From Myxococcus dinghuensis (GTDB lineage: Bacteria > Myxococcota > Myxococcia > Myxococcales > Myxococcaceae), in assembly GCF_024198235.1 (NCBI RefSeq), contig NZ_JAKCFB010000001.1, forward strand, positions 310,001-374,000: a stretch of 64,000 nt of DNA. The letters are read 5' to 3'. The notes beneath the pieces are model-generated. The model did no database searches. It saw nothing but the letters and a program-made list of their open reading frames with translations, and was not told the origin of the DNA. Positions 9,330-17,745 of this stretch are shown one piece after another. A program made the translations under genes and the position numbers. The number at the start of each line of letters is the position of its first letter. Position 1 is the first letter of the stretch.

Positions 9330-11060
9330 TCAGGGGAGCTGGGACTCCAACGCGGGCCAGCGGGTGCGGATCCACTGGCGCACGTACGCCAGCTCCTCCT
9401 CGTAGGACAGGAAGTCCTGGCGCGCGTACCACATGGGGAAGTTCCCGGCGCCCACGGTGCCGGGGGCGCCGAAGGCGCGGTACTCGAGCTGCCACCGCGC
9501 CCAGTCGCGCCGCGCGGAAGGGGCCGTCTCCTTCACGTAGCCGTCGACGAGGCCGAGCACCGTCTCCACCTTCAGCTCGTCGTCCAGGAGCTTGCGGTAG
9601 CGCTCGCGCATGGGCGCGGCGAAGGTGGGGTCGGCGAGCAGCAGTTGGAAGATGCGGTTGCGCTCCGCGAAGGTCGTGCGCGTGGTGGCGCCGGTGCGCG
9701 TGGTGTCGAACGTCTGGCCCAGCGTCGCGTCGAGGTCCCAGGGGATGTAGCGCCAGGGGCCCTTCGTGGTGGTGTCGTAGGCGTGGTAGGCGTTCTTGGA
9801 GTGGGAGTCGGTGCCCAGGAGGAGCGTGTTGAAGATCCACCAGTCCGCGTAGTCGTTCAGGTGGGCGCGCTTCGGGAAGCCCTCGCGGAAGGTGGCGGTG
9901 TTCGCGTCCGCCACGAAGGCGACGAACTCGTCCAGGGTGACGAAGGCGCGGGGCTGACCCTGCTCGGGGTTGCCCACCTTCTTCTCGAAGCCCTCGCGCA
10001 GGTACTCCTTCGGCTCGCCGTTCTTGCGCAGCCGGGTGAAGTTGGCGTCGTTCTCCACGGCCTTGAACAGGTCCGCATCCTTGTCCAGGCCGTGGTCCGC
10101 CATCAGCCGCTTGTGGGGCAGGTCCGCCACCGTATAGAGCCCGTGATAGCGGTTGTTGACGAAGACGACCGCGCTGTAGGTCTTGATCTGGATGTGGTCC
10201 GGCGACATCCGGTTCCACAGGTCGAACGCCAGGCGGACGCGCACGTAAGAGTTGTCGTTGAACGTGGAGATGAGCGCCACGCGCTTGCGGGCCGTGAAGC
10301 CGTCGCCGAAGACGGGCTCGCTGAACAAGTCCTCGTCCTCGAACTTCAGCGTGAAGCTGCGCTTGGGGAACGCGCCGGAGGTGGCGCCCCGGAACTTCGC
10401 CTCGATGGCGTAGCGGCGGCCCCGGTAGACGAGCTGCGCGGGCCGGTAGCTGCCGGACGTGAGGTTGGGCGGGTTGGGGTAGTACAGGTGGAACACGGGC
10501 AGGCCGTACTCCTCCGTGTACGTCAGCGGGTCGGCGATGGGGACCTTGCCGGGCAGCGCGTCGTTGTCCACCACGCCCACGGTGAGGCGGCCCGTCTCGC
10601 CGGTGGAGTGCTCGCGCAGGAGCAGGGGCCACACCGCGGCCTGGTTCCTGGCGGGCGTCCAGCGCAGCGTGGCGGTGGCCTCGTCGAAGGTGGCGCCGGG
10701 CGGCAGCACCTCCACGCCGAAGCGCAGGGGCGCTCCCGTAAGGCCTGTCGAGCACCGGACGGTGGCCGTCAGCGCCTCTCCCTCGAGGAGCCAGCGTGTC
10801 TCGCCCGCGGTGGGCGCGCAGACGATGGGGACGGGGCCCGCGTCCGGCGCGCCGCCGTCCGGTTCCGCCGGGCCCGCGTCGGGCGTCCCCGCGTCCTCAT
10901 CGCCTTGCGACGAGGGAGGTGGGCTGCCCGTCCCTGGCGTCTCGGGAGGTGTGCCCGGGTCGTCCACGCTCACGGGCGTCGTGGAGGATGCGCCCCCACA
11001 TGCCATCCACGCACACACGAGCCCCGCCAGAAGCCCCCGCCCCATGCCACGACCGACCAT
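9330..11060 (-). CDS. CotH-kinase-family lipoprotein
   Basis: This 576-aa protein has a lipoprotein signal ending in WMAC, then a Pro/Asp/Gly-rich linker (about 25-80), an Ig/cadherin-like segment (about 85-160) and a CotH-type kinase domain (about 185-570). CotH features visible are the FRGATSGAFPKRSFTLKFED strand region, the NDNSYVRVRLAFDLWNRM helix, NNRYHGLYTV, and the acidic metal-binding YIPWDLDATLGQTFD. In spore-coat CotH this fold phosphorylates coat proteins; here a surface-lipoprotein kinase acting on envelope or extracellular proteins is an inference. The ATG at 11060 has GGGAGTGG upstream; a GTG one codon earlier is possible. Confidence 0.85.
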   Translation of the reverse strand: MVGRGMGRGLLAGLVCAWMACGGASSTTPVSVDDPGTPPETPGTGSPPPSSQGDEDAGTPDAGPAEPDGGAPDAGPVPIVCAPTAGETRWLLEGEALTATVRCSTGLTGAPLRFGVEVLPPGATFDEATATLRWTPARNQAAVWPLLLREHSTGETGRLTVGVVDNDALPGKVPIADPLTYTEEYGLPVFHLYYPNPPNLTSGSYRPAQLVYRGRRYAIEAKFRGATSGAFPKRSFTLKFEDEDLFSEPVFGDGFTARKRVALISTFNDNSYVRVRLAFDLWNRMSPDHIQIKTYSAVVFVNNRYHGLYTVADLPHKRLMADHGLDKDADLFKAVENDANFTRLRKNGEPKEYLREGFEKKVGNPEQGQPRAFVTLDEFVAFVADANTATFREGFPKRAHLNDYADWWIFNTLLLGTDSHSKNAYHAYDTTTKGPWRYIPWDLDATLGQTFDTTRTGATTRTTFAERNRIFQLLLADPTFAAPMRERYRKLLDDELKVETVLGLVDGYVKETAPSARRDWARWQLEYRAFGAPGTVGAGNFPMWYARQDFLSYEEELAYVRQWIRTRWPALESQLP

Positions 11061-11180
11061 CACGCCACTCCCTCGGGTCCGACTGCGTCCTCACGTCGGG
11101 TTGGAAGGAGTAGTCATCGCCGGAGCGGACGGAAGGCTCCGGGGCGCGGGGCCTGTTCGTTCATGGACGCCGGGGTGGGC

Positions 11181-11888
11181 TCAGCCCGCCTGGAGCCGCG
11201 CGTGCTGCGTGTCGTGCTGGGCCAGCGCGTGGGAAATCTGCTCCGACGACCAGAGGGGATCCAGACAGGGGCAGAAGTAGCCAGGGCCGGCCTTCTCCTG
11301 CACGGCCCAGGCGAAGAAGTCGCGGGCGATGCCGTGCTGCTCCTCGGGAAGGAAGAGCACGGCCACGTCGTACTCGGTGAAGCGCAGCAGCCCCGGCACG
11401 CGCCACTCGCGCTCCCAGTCGAAGCGGTAGCTGTAGGGCGCGTTGTGGGTGTCGCCCTGGATGTCCACGAAGGGCGTCATGGACCAGAGCGGATGCTGCT
11501 CCGGTTCCCGGCTCGCCAGCGCGGCGTCGACCTGGTGCTTCAGGGCCCGGTGCGCGGGCGAGGCGTACTGGACGTACCAGACGGGGCCGCCACCCTGGGA
11601 CAGGATGAAGCTCCGGCTGAAGCCGATGCCATACAGGCTCCGGCGCTGGACGAGTCGCTTGAGCTGGTCGAGCGGAATCTCGCTGAAGCAGACCGACCGG
11701 TGCCGCTCGGCGACGAGGGCCTCCCGCCGCGCGAGGCCGAAGCCCTCCGCGCCGGGAATCAGCGTCCGCGTCCCCAGGATGTTCATCATGTTCTGGTACG
11801 CGTCACCGTAGGGCGGCCCCGGCTTCGTGAAGTGCACCACGAAGTCGGACATGTCGCGCCACTGTGGATTCGCCTGGTAGCCGAGCAT
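11181..11888 (-). CDS. AbiGi-like (abortive-infection antitoxin family) protein
   Basis: This 235-aa cytoplasmic protein starts at an ATG preceded by AGGAG and AGGAAG. It contains SDFVVHFTK near residue 15, HRSVCFSEIPLDQL around 65-80, and YGIGFSRSFILSQGGGPVWY around 90-110. This series (HFTK, CFTEIPL, YGIGF, G-PVWYV) is the pattern I associate with the AbiGi/DUF2743 family, annotated as the antitoxin of a phage-abortive-infection pair. No partner toxin is visible: the neighbours are a CotH lipoprotein and a divergent lipoprotein. It may be an orphan or a DUF2743-like protein with another role. Confidence in the coding call is high, in the family moderate. Confidence 0.6.
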   Translation of the reverse strand: MLGYQANPQWRDMSDFVVHFTKPGPPYGDAYQNMMNILGTRTLIPGAEGFGLARREALVAERHRSVCFSEIPLDQLKRLVQRRSLYGIGFSRSFILSQGGGPVWYVQYASPAHRALKHQVDAALASREPEQHPLWSMTPFVDIQGDTHNAPYSYRFDWEREWRVPGLLRFTEYDVAVLFLPEEQHGIARDFFAWAVQEKAGPGYFCPCLDPLWSSEQISHALAQHDTQHARLQAG

Positions 11889-12048
11889 CTTCCTACTCCT
11901 GGAGCAATGTCCCGGAGTGAGGCGGAAGATGCAACCTGGCTGTGATTGCGTCACAGTGGCATGCTCCCTGGACGAGCGGCGGGACGGGGGCTCGGTGCAG
12001 CGTGGGAGCTCGGGGAGACGGAGCACCGTCCTCGAGAGGAGGCAGGGA

Positions 12049-13182
12049 ATGGAGCGGGAGTGCCGGCTGGCAGGGACAGCGACGCGCGGGAAGGTGTGGC
12101 TCGGTCGGGGTGTGGCGCTGCTGGCCTGGGCTTGGGTGTCCGGCTGTCAGGCGCCGGAGGTCGGGGCTCGCGCGGCGCGAGACGCCGCCACTCCGACGGC
12201 GCCCGCCTCGTCGCAGGCCGACGCGGCCATCGCGACCGCGCCCCGGGCGCCAGCCCTCCGCGGCGTCGTCAAGGATGCCCTGACGGGGGCCGCGCTGCGG
12301 GGCGCGCGGGTTTCGTGGGTGGAGGCCTCCCAGTTCTACCTGGTCGATGCGCGCGACTGGGAGTCCGCGTTCAAGGGGGAGGGCGCGGTCGTCACGGATG
12401 GGGAGGGGCGCTTCGAGATTCCGGCGGGCGTGATGTCGTCGAAGGCCCTCGTCGTGACGCATCCGACGTACGTGCCGGTGGAGGTGACCGAGTTCGCCCC
12501 GGACGCGCCGGTCCAGGTGGCGCTCCAGCCGGGGGCCACGGTGCGGGGCACCGTGCGCGGCGTGCCTTCGCGGGGCTTGCAGCTCGTCCTGCGCAACGAG
12601 GACTCGCGCCTGACCTATGAGGAAGGGCTGATTCCCGTGAAGGAGGGCGGCTTCGAGAAGGTGGGGGTTCCGCCCGGGAACTACGTCGCCTCCGTCGATG
12701 GCACGAGCGACGCGTTTGCGACGCCGGACATTCCTTCCCAGTACCTCCAGCTCACGCCGGGGGAGACGGTCACGCTGGACTTCAAGACATGGGCGCTCCT
12801 GGGGGTGAAGAAGGATGGAGCGCGGCTGCGCGTGCGTTGCGACAACCCCGCATGGCGCGTGCCCTCGCTGGTGTTGCTGCCAGGCCGCGCACCGACGCCC
12901 CTGGACGACTCGGCCTATTGGAAGGCGTCCTACATGAGCCTCCGCTCCAACCCTCCCGACCCGAACTCGAAGGCGGAGGTCGAGGGGCGCGTCGAGACCT
13001 TCGGCCCCCTGCTGCCCGGGCCCTATACCCTCTTCGTCATCGACCTGGACGAGGGCACCCTGGTCGCTGTGCAGCGCGCGGACCTGAAGATTCCCAAGCG
13101 GGGTGTCGTGGAGCACATCGTGAGGGACGATTGGCTCACCCCGTCCCAGTTGGCTGGCGACGCGGGCACACGCGCCGAATAG
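12049..13182 (+). CDS. Lipoprotein with carboxypeptidase-regulatory-like beta domains
   Basis: The 377-aa protein starts at an ATG with GAGGAGG seven bases upstream. The signal ends in VSGC (Cys at about 28), giving a lipid-anchored protein. A linker rich in Ala and Thr leads to a carboxypeptidase-regulatory-like/transthyretin fold: GVVKDALTGAALRGARVSW, then DGEGRFEIPAG and a second GATVRGTVRGVPSRGLQLVL unit. These Ig-like modules are usually structural or ligand-binding on the cell surface. It is the first gene of a plus-strand run; the TonB-C protein starts 10 bases after its stop, which suggests cotranscription. Confidence 0.75.
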   Translation: MERECRLAGTATRGKVWLGRGVALLAWAWVSGCQAPEVGARAARDAATPTAPASSQADAAIATAPRAPALRGVVKDALTGAALRGARVSWVEASQFYLVDARDWESAFKGEGAVVTDGEGRFEIPAGVMSSKALVVTHPTYVPVEVTEFAPDAPVQVALQPGATVRGTVRGVPSRGLQLVLRNEDSRLTYEEGLIPVKEGGFEKVGVPPGNYVASVDGTSDAFATPDIPSQYLQLTPGETVTLDFKTWALLGVKKDGARLRVRCDNPAWRVPSLVLLPGRAPTPLDDSAYWKASYMSLRSNPPDPNSKAEVEGRVETFGPLLPGPYTLFVIDLDEGTLVAVQRADLKIPKRGVVEHIVRDDWLTPSQLAGDAGTRAE

Positions 13183-13192
13183 CATCCGGCCC

Positions 13193-13600
13193 ATGCTCCG
13201 CCTCCGCTCCCTGTCGTCCGTGCCCGCAGTCTGCCTGCTCCTCCTGGCGCCGTTGGCGCTGGCCGCCTCGGGGACTCCCCAGCTCCAGACCTACTTCCAG
13301 CCGGAGCTGACCGACGCGACGTACCAGCAACAGGCCTACGGGAAGGTCGCCGTGAAGTGGAAGCAGCCCGGGAAGAAGGGCCTCCCCGCGGTGGGGCGCA
13401 AGGCGGTGGTCCAGGCGGTGATTGGCCGTGACGGCAAGCTCATCTCCGCGGTGGTGTCCACGGAGTCCGGCTCCAAGGCGTGGGACGACGCGGCGCTCGC
13501 GGCGGTGAAGAAGGCCGCGCCCTTTCCTCCGCTGCCCAAGTCATTTAGTCCTCCGACCATGGACGCCCACTTCCATTTCGCGTGGGTCGCGGGGTCGTGA
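13193..13600 (+). CDS. Small periplasmic TonB-C domain protein
   Basis: The 135-aa protein has a clear signal peptide (MLRLRSLSSVPAVCLLLLAP then LALAAS). The remainder matches the TonB C-terminal fold: RKAVVQAVIGRDGKLISAVV, then STESGSKAWDDAALAAVKKA and PFPPLPKSF. It lacks the N-terminal membrane anchor and Pro-rich spacer of a true TonB, so it is a free periplasmic domain protein, a common type in myxobacteria with no defined role. It starts 10 bases after the lipoprotein stop and ends 34 bases before the first giant TPM-like gene. Confidence 0.75.
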   Translation: MLRLRSLSSVPAVCLLLLAPLALAASGTPQLQTYFQPELTDATYQQQAYGKVAVKWKQPGKKGLPAVGRKAVVQAVIGRDGKLISAVVSTESGSKAWDDAALAAVKKAAPFPPLPKSFSPPTMDAHFHFAWVAGS

Positions 13601-13634
13601 CCATTCCCCTTGAACCGTCGTCCATGACCTCCTG

Positions 13635-16600
13635 ATGAGACTTCCGGGACACCTGTTCTCGTTGTCTTCGCAGCTCTGCTTCCTCCTCACACTGAGTCTC
13701 GCGGCGACGGACGTCGAGGCGGGGACGCGGCCGCGCGGCGTCCAGAGCGCGACCTCCGTGGTGGGGCTCTGGTCTCCCGCTCAGCACCTCTACGTGAAGG
13801 GCGACGTCGGCGTCTCCGGCGAGCAGCTCGCCGAACTGGAGGTCTGGCTCACCGAGAACGCGCCGCACTGGACCGTGGTCCTCGTCGACAGCGCTCGGGG
13901 GGAGCGGTACGTGGACGCCGAGGGCACGGCGTTCTCGAACGTCGAGGCCGTGTTGCACTCGCTGGGCAAGGGCCTCTCCAACCGCACCCGCTTCGGCTCC
14001 CTGCGACACCCGGAGACGGGCGAGCAGGATGGCACCATCCTGGTGGTGTCACTGCGCGACCGCGACCTGTCGTACTTCGGTTCGGACGCGCAGGACCTCC
14101 GCGGCCTGGGCGAGGCGTCGTGGAAGGGCGACCTCGACCAGCGCGCCATCAAGGCCATGCGCGACGGGGGGCGGGTCGTCGATGCGGTGATGGGCACCAT
14201 TCACGAAGTCGACGGGCGCCTGGGCGCGAAGCTCGTCGAGGAGGCCGAGGCCAGGGGGTTCGACGAGGCCGCGTTGGAGCTGGCGCGGCAGTCCGTCCGC
14301 GCGCCGCTGCTGCGCCTCCAGGAGCGCGTCGCCCGGCTCTCCGAGCGCCTGCGCGTCGCCACTGCCGAGGGGCCTCTTCCGGGCGTGCACGCGGAGGTGA
14401 TGAATGTCCCTGGGCTGGAGCAACGGCTCCTCTCCGCGCTGACGCTCCTGGAGCAGCCGACGCCGCAGCGATTGGCCCTGGCCCGGGTGACGCAGGTCAG
14501 CGTCCGCTCGCGCCTCGAGGTGATGGAGCGGTGGCTCGACTCCGTCGTCGCCGCTCGGGGGCGACTGTCGTCCCTGGAGCAGGCGCTTCGGGTGGCCGAC
14601 GCGAACCCCCTGGCTTCGTTCGCGTCGAGCGAGCTGGCCACGTTCAGGGCGACGTTGGAGTCTGCTCGCGCGGGCGTGCGGGACCTCGGGCCCACGCATC
14701 CGGCGCAGCTCGCCGCCGCGGAGCGGGCCCGGGACGCGGTGGTGGGAGTGCTCACCCGGGTGGCGGCGGACCAGCGACGCATGGACGCGCTGGCCGGCCT
14801 GCTCGATGGCACGGAGGCGGGGCCCCACGCGGATGCGGCGAAGGAGCCGCTCGCCGCGGCGCGCAAGGCACTGGACTCGGCCCGCGCGGCGTTCGCGCGA
14901 CAGGACCCGGCCTATGTCGCCCTGCTCCAGGAGGGCGAGGCACGCGCCGCCCAGGCGTCGTCGGCGGTGGAGCTGGCGCGGTGGGCTCACGGCCTGGGGC
15001 TGTCGGGCGGCGTGGTGGGCGGGCTGGGGCTGCTCGCCGCCGGCTTCTTCGCGCGCCGTCGCAGGAATCGAAGCCGGGGCCAGGCGCTCGAACTGCACAC
15101 GACGTGGCGTGGCACCCTCGACGAGCGCATCCAGCGCCTCCTGGCCCTCCAGGAACACGCCCATCGGGCGATGGGCGCATCGCGCGAGGAGCTGGAGCGG
15201 CGCTTCGAGGGCGCCTCGCGCGAGGAGGCGCTGCGGCTCGCCGCCGAGGTGGACGCGTTGTTCCTGCGCGTCGCCGCGGCGGCTCGGGTGCTCCAGCGGG
15301 CCGACGTGTTGCTCGCGCCCAGGCGCTTGTCGGCGGCCGCCGGGTCTCAACTGTCGACGGCGCCCTACGAAGCCGCCAGCGCGCTGTTGCGAGACGAACT
15401 CATCACCCTCCATCCCGACGAGAGCGTGGAGGCGGTGCTCCATGGGCTGCGCAAGGAGGTCCAACTGCTCCTGGGAGAGGGCGGTCGCCCCCCGTCCTTC
15501 TCACTGTCGTTTCCCGCCCTGGTTGCGTCCATCGACGCCGAGGTGGCGCGGGTCCAGGAAGGCCTCGCCGCTTTCGAGGGCGCGCCAGCCCGCGCTGACT
15601 CGACGGTGAAGCGCCTGGAGGCGCTCGTGACGCGCGTGAGAGGGCTCCCGGTGGAGGCGGGAGTCCCCCGTGGCGCGGAGGTCCTCGCGTGCGCGGTGGC
15701 GGCGGCGGAGGCCACGCTGGAGGAGGCGCGGCGGCGGCGCGTGACGGACCCGCTGGGCGTGGAGCAAGGCCCGCTCGTGAGCGGGCAGCGGCTCGAGGCG
15801 GACCTGCGGGAGTGGTGGGCCATGCTGGCGTCCACCGAGGCGAACGTCCGGGCCAAGATCGACAGGGCGGGGGCTGCGCTCGCGGGGGCGGGGCTCTCCC
15901 GGGAATGGCTCGATACCGCGCGCACGGTCCTGGCCGCGAGCGTCGTGGACGAGGCCCGGGCGCAGTTCTCCTCCCCCACGGACTCACGGTTCGCGAGCAT
16001 GAAGGCGTCCCTCGAGGCGTTGGGCGAGAAGGCCGTGCGGGTGCTCACGCTGGTGTCCGGCGTGGCGAGGACCCGGGCGATGCTGGAGCAGACGGGGCGC
16101 GCCGTGGACACCGCTCGCGCGGAGGTCGGGGCGTACCTCCATGCCCCCGCGTCGAGGGTGTTCCGCGAGGACGAAGGGGACGTCTACGGACAGTTGGCGC
16201 GGGTGGGGGCGACGCTGGACGAAGCGCAGGTCGCGCTGGGGCGGGGAGCGTTGGAGGAGGCTCGGGCCGCGGTCGATGCGTCGTCCTCGGGACTGGAGTC
16301 GCTGCGGGCCCTGGTGTCCCGGAACCTGGAGACCCTGCGCCGGTTCGAGGGTCGCCGCGACGCGTGCCTCGCGGAGTCCAAGCACCTGGAGAAGCTGGTG
16401 GAGGAAGCCTCCAATCTCGTGGGCGGGCTGACGCGGCGCTACCTCGAGTCCGCGCTGGTGCTGCGTCCGGACGACCCGGTGCGCCCGGAGGCCAACGGCA
16501 CCGTCGAGGACAACCCCCACGAGATGGCCGGGCATCTGGCGCAGTCCCGGCGGTTGCTCGCGGAGGCCGAGGAGGCCTGCTCGGAGGCCCGGTTGCTGGC

Positions 16601-17741
16601 GGTCGAGAAGCTGCTGGATGAGGCCGAGGCCGCGCAGGTCCTCGTCGTGACCCGGCGCGAGGAGCTGCAGGAGAAGGCCCGACGGCTGCAGCTCCTCGAC
16701 ACGCGGAACAAGAGGGCGCTCCAGACGCTCGAGCAGCTCGAGGCCGAGGGCGATGGGGTCATGAAGGACGTCCGCGTGCCACGCGCCACGCTCGAGGCGT
16801 GGGCCTCGGCGCGGGAGGGGACGCGGGCGGTTCGCGAGCAAGCGGGGCAGCCTCGCGTGGACCCCCACGAACTGGCGCGGGGGCTCGCCACCGTCACCCA
16901 AGCCCTGGAACAGGCGCGGCGCGGGGCGGAGGCCGACGTGTCGATGCATGAGCAGGTGACGCGGAACCTCGCCTCCGTGGAGGAAGCGCTCCGCGACGCG
17001 AACGTCTGGGTGGGCAAGCGGGTCGGCGTGGATGACGGGGCCAGCCAGTCGCCGGCGGCGTCCGTCGCGGCCCTGGCCTCGACCCCCAAGGCCATCGAAG
17101 CGGTGCGCGCGGAGTTGGCCCGGCCCCACGGGGACTGGCACGCACAGGCGCAGGAGGTCCACCGCATCGAGTCGGAGGTCGCGCGCGCGGCGGCGGTCGT
17201 TCGCGGCGAAGTGGAGGCCGCGGAGAAGGCCGTCGCGCTCATTCGCGAGGCGGAGCTCGTCCTGCGGCAAGGGGCGAGGTGGGACCGCCGGGATGGCCGC
17301 TCGCACTTGTCGAGCGCTCGCGAGCTGCTGTCTCGCGCCCGCTATCTGGAGGCACAGCAGGCGGCCCTGGCGGCGATCCACCTGGCGCGAGCGGCGAACG
17401 AGGCCGGTGAGCGGCGCGCGCTCGCGGAGGAGGTCCGCCGCAAGCAGAAGGAGGTGGCCCGACTCGCGCGCCTGGAGCGGGCTCGCCTCAAGCGCGAGGA
17501 GGCGGCCCAGGCCCGCCGCGAACTCGCCCGCGCCGTGAATTCGCTGGCCGTCGGTTCGTCGTGGTTCTCTTCCCATCGCCACCACCACCACGACCATCAT
17601 GACCACACGCGTCATGTGCATGTGCACTCCTCGAGTCACTCGACGCATTCGAGTCACTCGAGCAGTTCCGACTCTGGGGGAGACTCGTCCGATGGAAGCT
17701 CTTCTGGGAGTGGGTCCGGCTTCGAGAGCTCGAGCTGGTAG
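13635..17741 (+). CDS. Giant TPM-like membrane/coiled-coil protein, copy 1
   Basis: This 1368-aa protein has four parts. A signal peptide is followed by a domain at about 35-190 that resembles TPM (VGVSGEQLAELEVWL, GTILVVSLRDRDLSYFG). A helical region leads to one membrane helix at about 452-472 (LSGGVVGGLGLLAAGFFA) followed by RRRRNR, which places the C-terminal part in the cytoplasm. About 850 residues of charged helix follow. The tail (about 1310-1368) is rich in His then Ser/Gly and ends in SSSW, like many TPM proteins. TPM proteins occur in photosystem repair and as membrane proteins of unknown role; the function here is unknown. The next gene is a paralogue starting four bases after the stop. 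Confidence 0.7.
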   Translation: MRLPGHLFSLSSQLCFLLTLSLAATDVEAGTRPRGVQSATSVVGLWSPAQHLYVKGDVGVSGEQLAELEVWLTENAPHWTVVLVDSARGERYVDAEGTAFSNVEAVLHSLGKGLSNRTRFGSLRHPETGEQDGTILVVSLRDRDLSYFGSDAQDLRGLGEASWKGDLDQRAIKAMRDGGRVVDAVMGTIHEVDGRLGAKLVEEAEARGFDEAALELARQSVRAPLLRLQERVARLSERLRVATAEGPLPGVHAEVMNVPGLEQRLLSALTLLEQPTPQRLALARVTQVSVRSRLEVMERWLDSVVAARGRLSSLEQALRVADANPLASFASSELATFRATLESARAGVRDLGPTHPAQLAAAERARDAVVGVLTRVAADQRRMDALAGLLDGTEAGPHADAAKEPLAAARKALDSARAAFARQDPAYVALLQEGEARAAQASSAVELARWAHGLGLSGGVVGGLGLLAAGFFARRRRNRSRGQALELHTTWRGTLDERIQRLLALQEHAHRAMGASREELERRFEGASREEALRLAAEVDALFLRVAAAARVLQRADVLLAPRRLSAAAGSQLSTAPYEAASALLRDELITLHPDESVEAVLHGLRKEVQLLLGEGGRPPSFSLSFPALVASIDAEVARVQEGLAAFEGAPARADSTVKRLEALVTRVRGLPVEAGVPRGAEVLACAVAAAEATLEEARRRRVTDPLGVEQGPLVSGQRLEADLREWWAMLASTEANVRAKIDRAGAALAGAGLSREWLDTARTVLAASVVDEARAQFSSPTDSRFASMKASLEALGEKAVRVLTLVSGVARTRAMLEQTGRAVDTARAEVGAYLHAPASRVFREDEGDVYGQLARVGATLDEAQVALGRGALEEARAAVDASSSGLESLRALVSRNLETLRRFEGRRDACLAESKHLEKLVEEASNLVGGLTRRYLESALVLRPDDPVRPEANGTVEDNPHEMAGHLAQSRRLLAEAEEACSEARLLAVEKLLDEAEAAQVLVVTRREELQEKARRLQLLDTRNKRALQTLEQLEAEGDGVMKDVRVPRATLEAWASAREGTRAVREQAGQPRVDPHELARGLATVTQALEQARRGAEADVSMHEQVTRNLASVEEALRDANVWVGKRVGVDDGASQSPAASVAALASTPKAIEAVRAELARPHGDWHAQAQEVHRIESEVARAAAVVRGEVEAAEKAVALIREAELVLRQGARWDRRDGRSHLSSARELLSRARYLEAQQAALAAIHLARAANEAGERRALAEEVRRKQKEVARLARLERARLKREEAAQARRELARAVNSLAVGSSWFSSHRHHHHDHHDHTRHVHVHSSSHSTHSSHSSSSDSGGDSSDGSSSGSGSGFESSSW

Positions 17742-17745
17742 CTCG

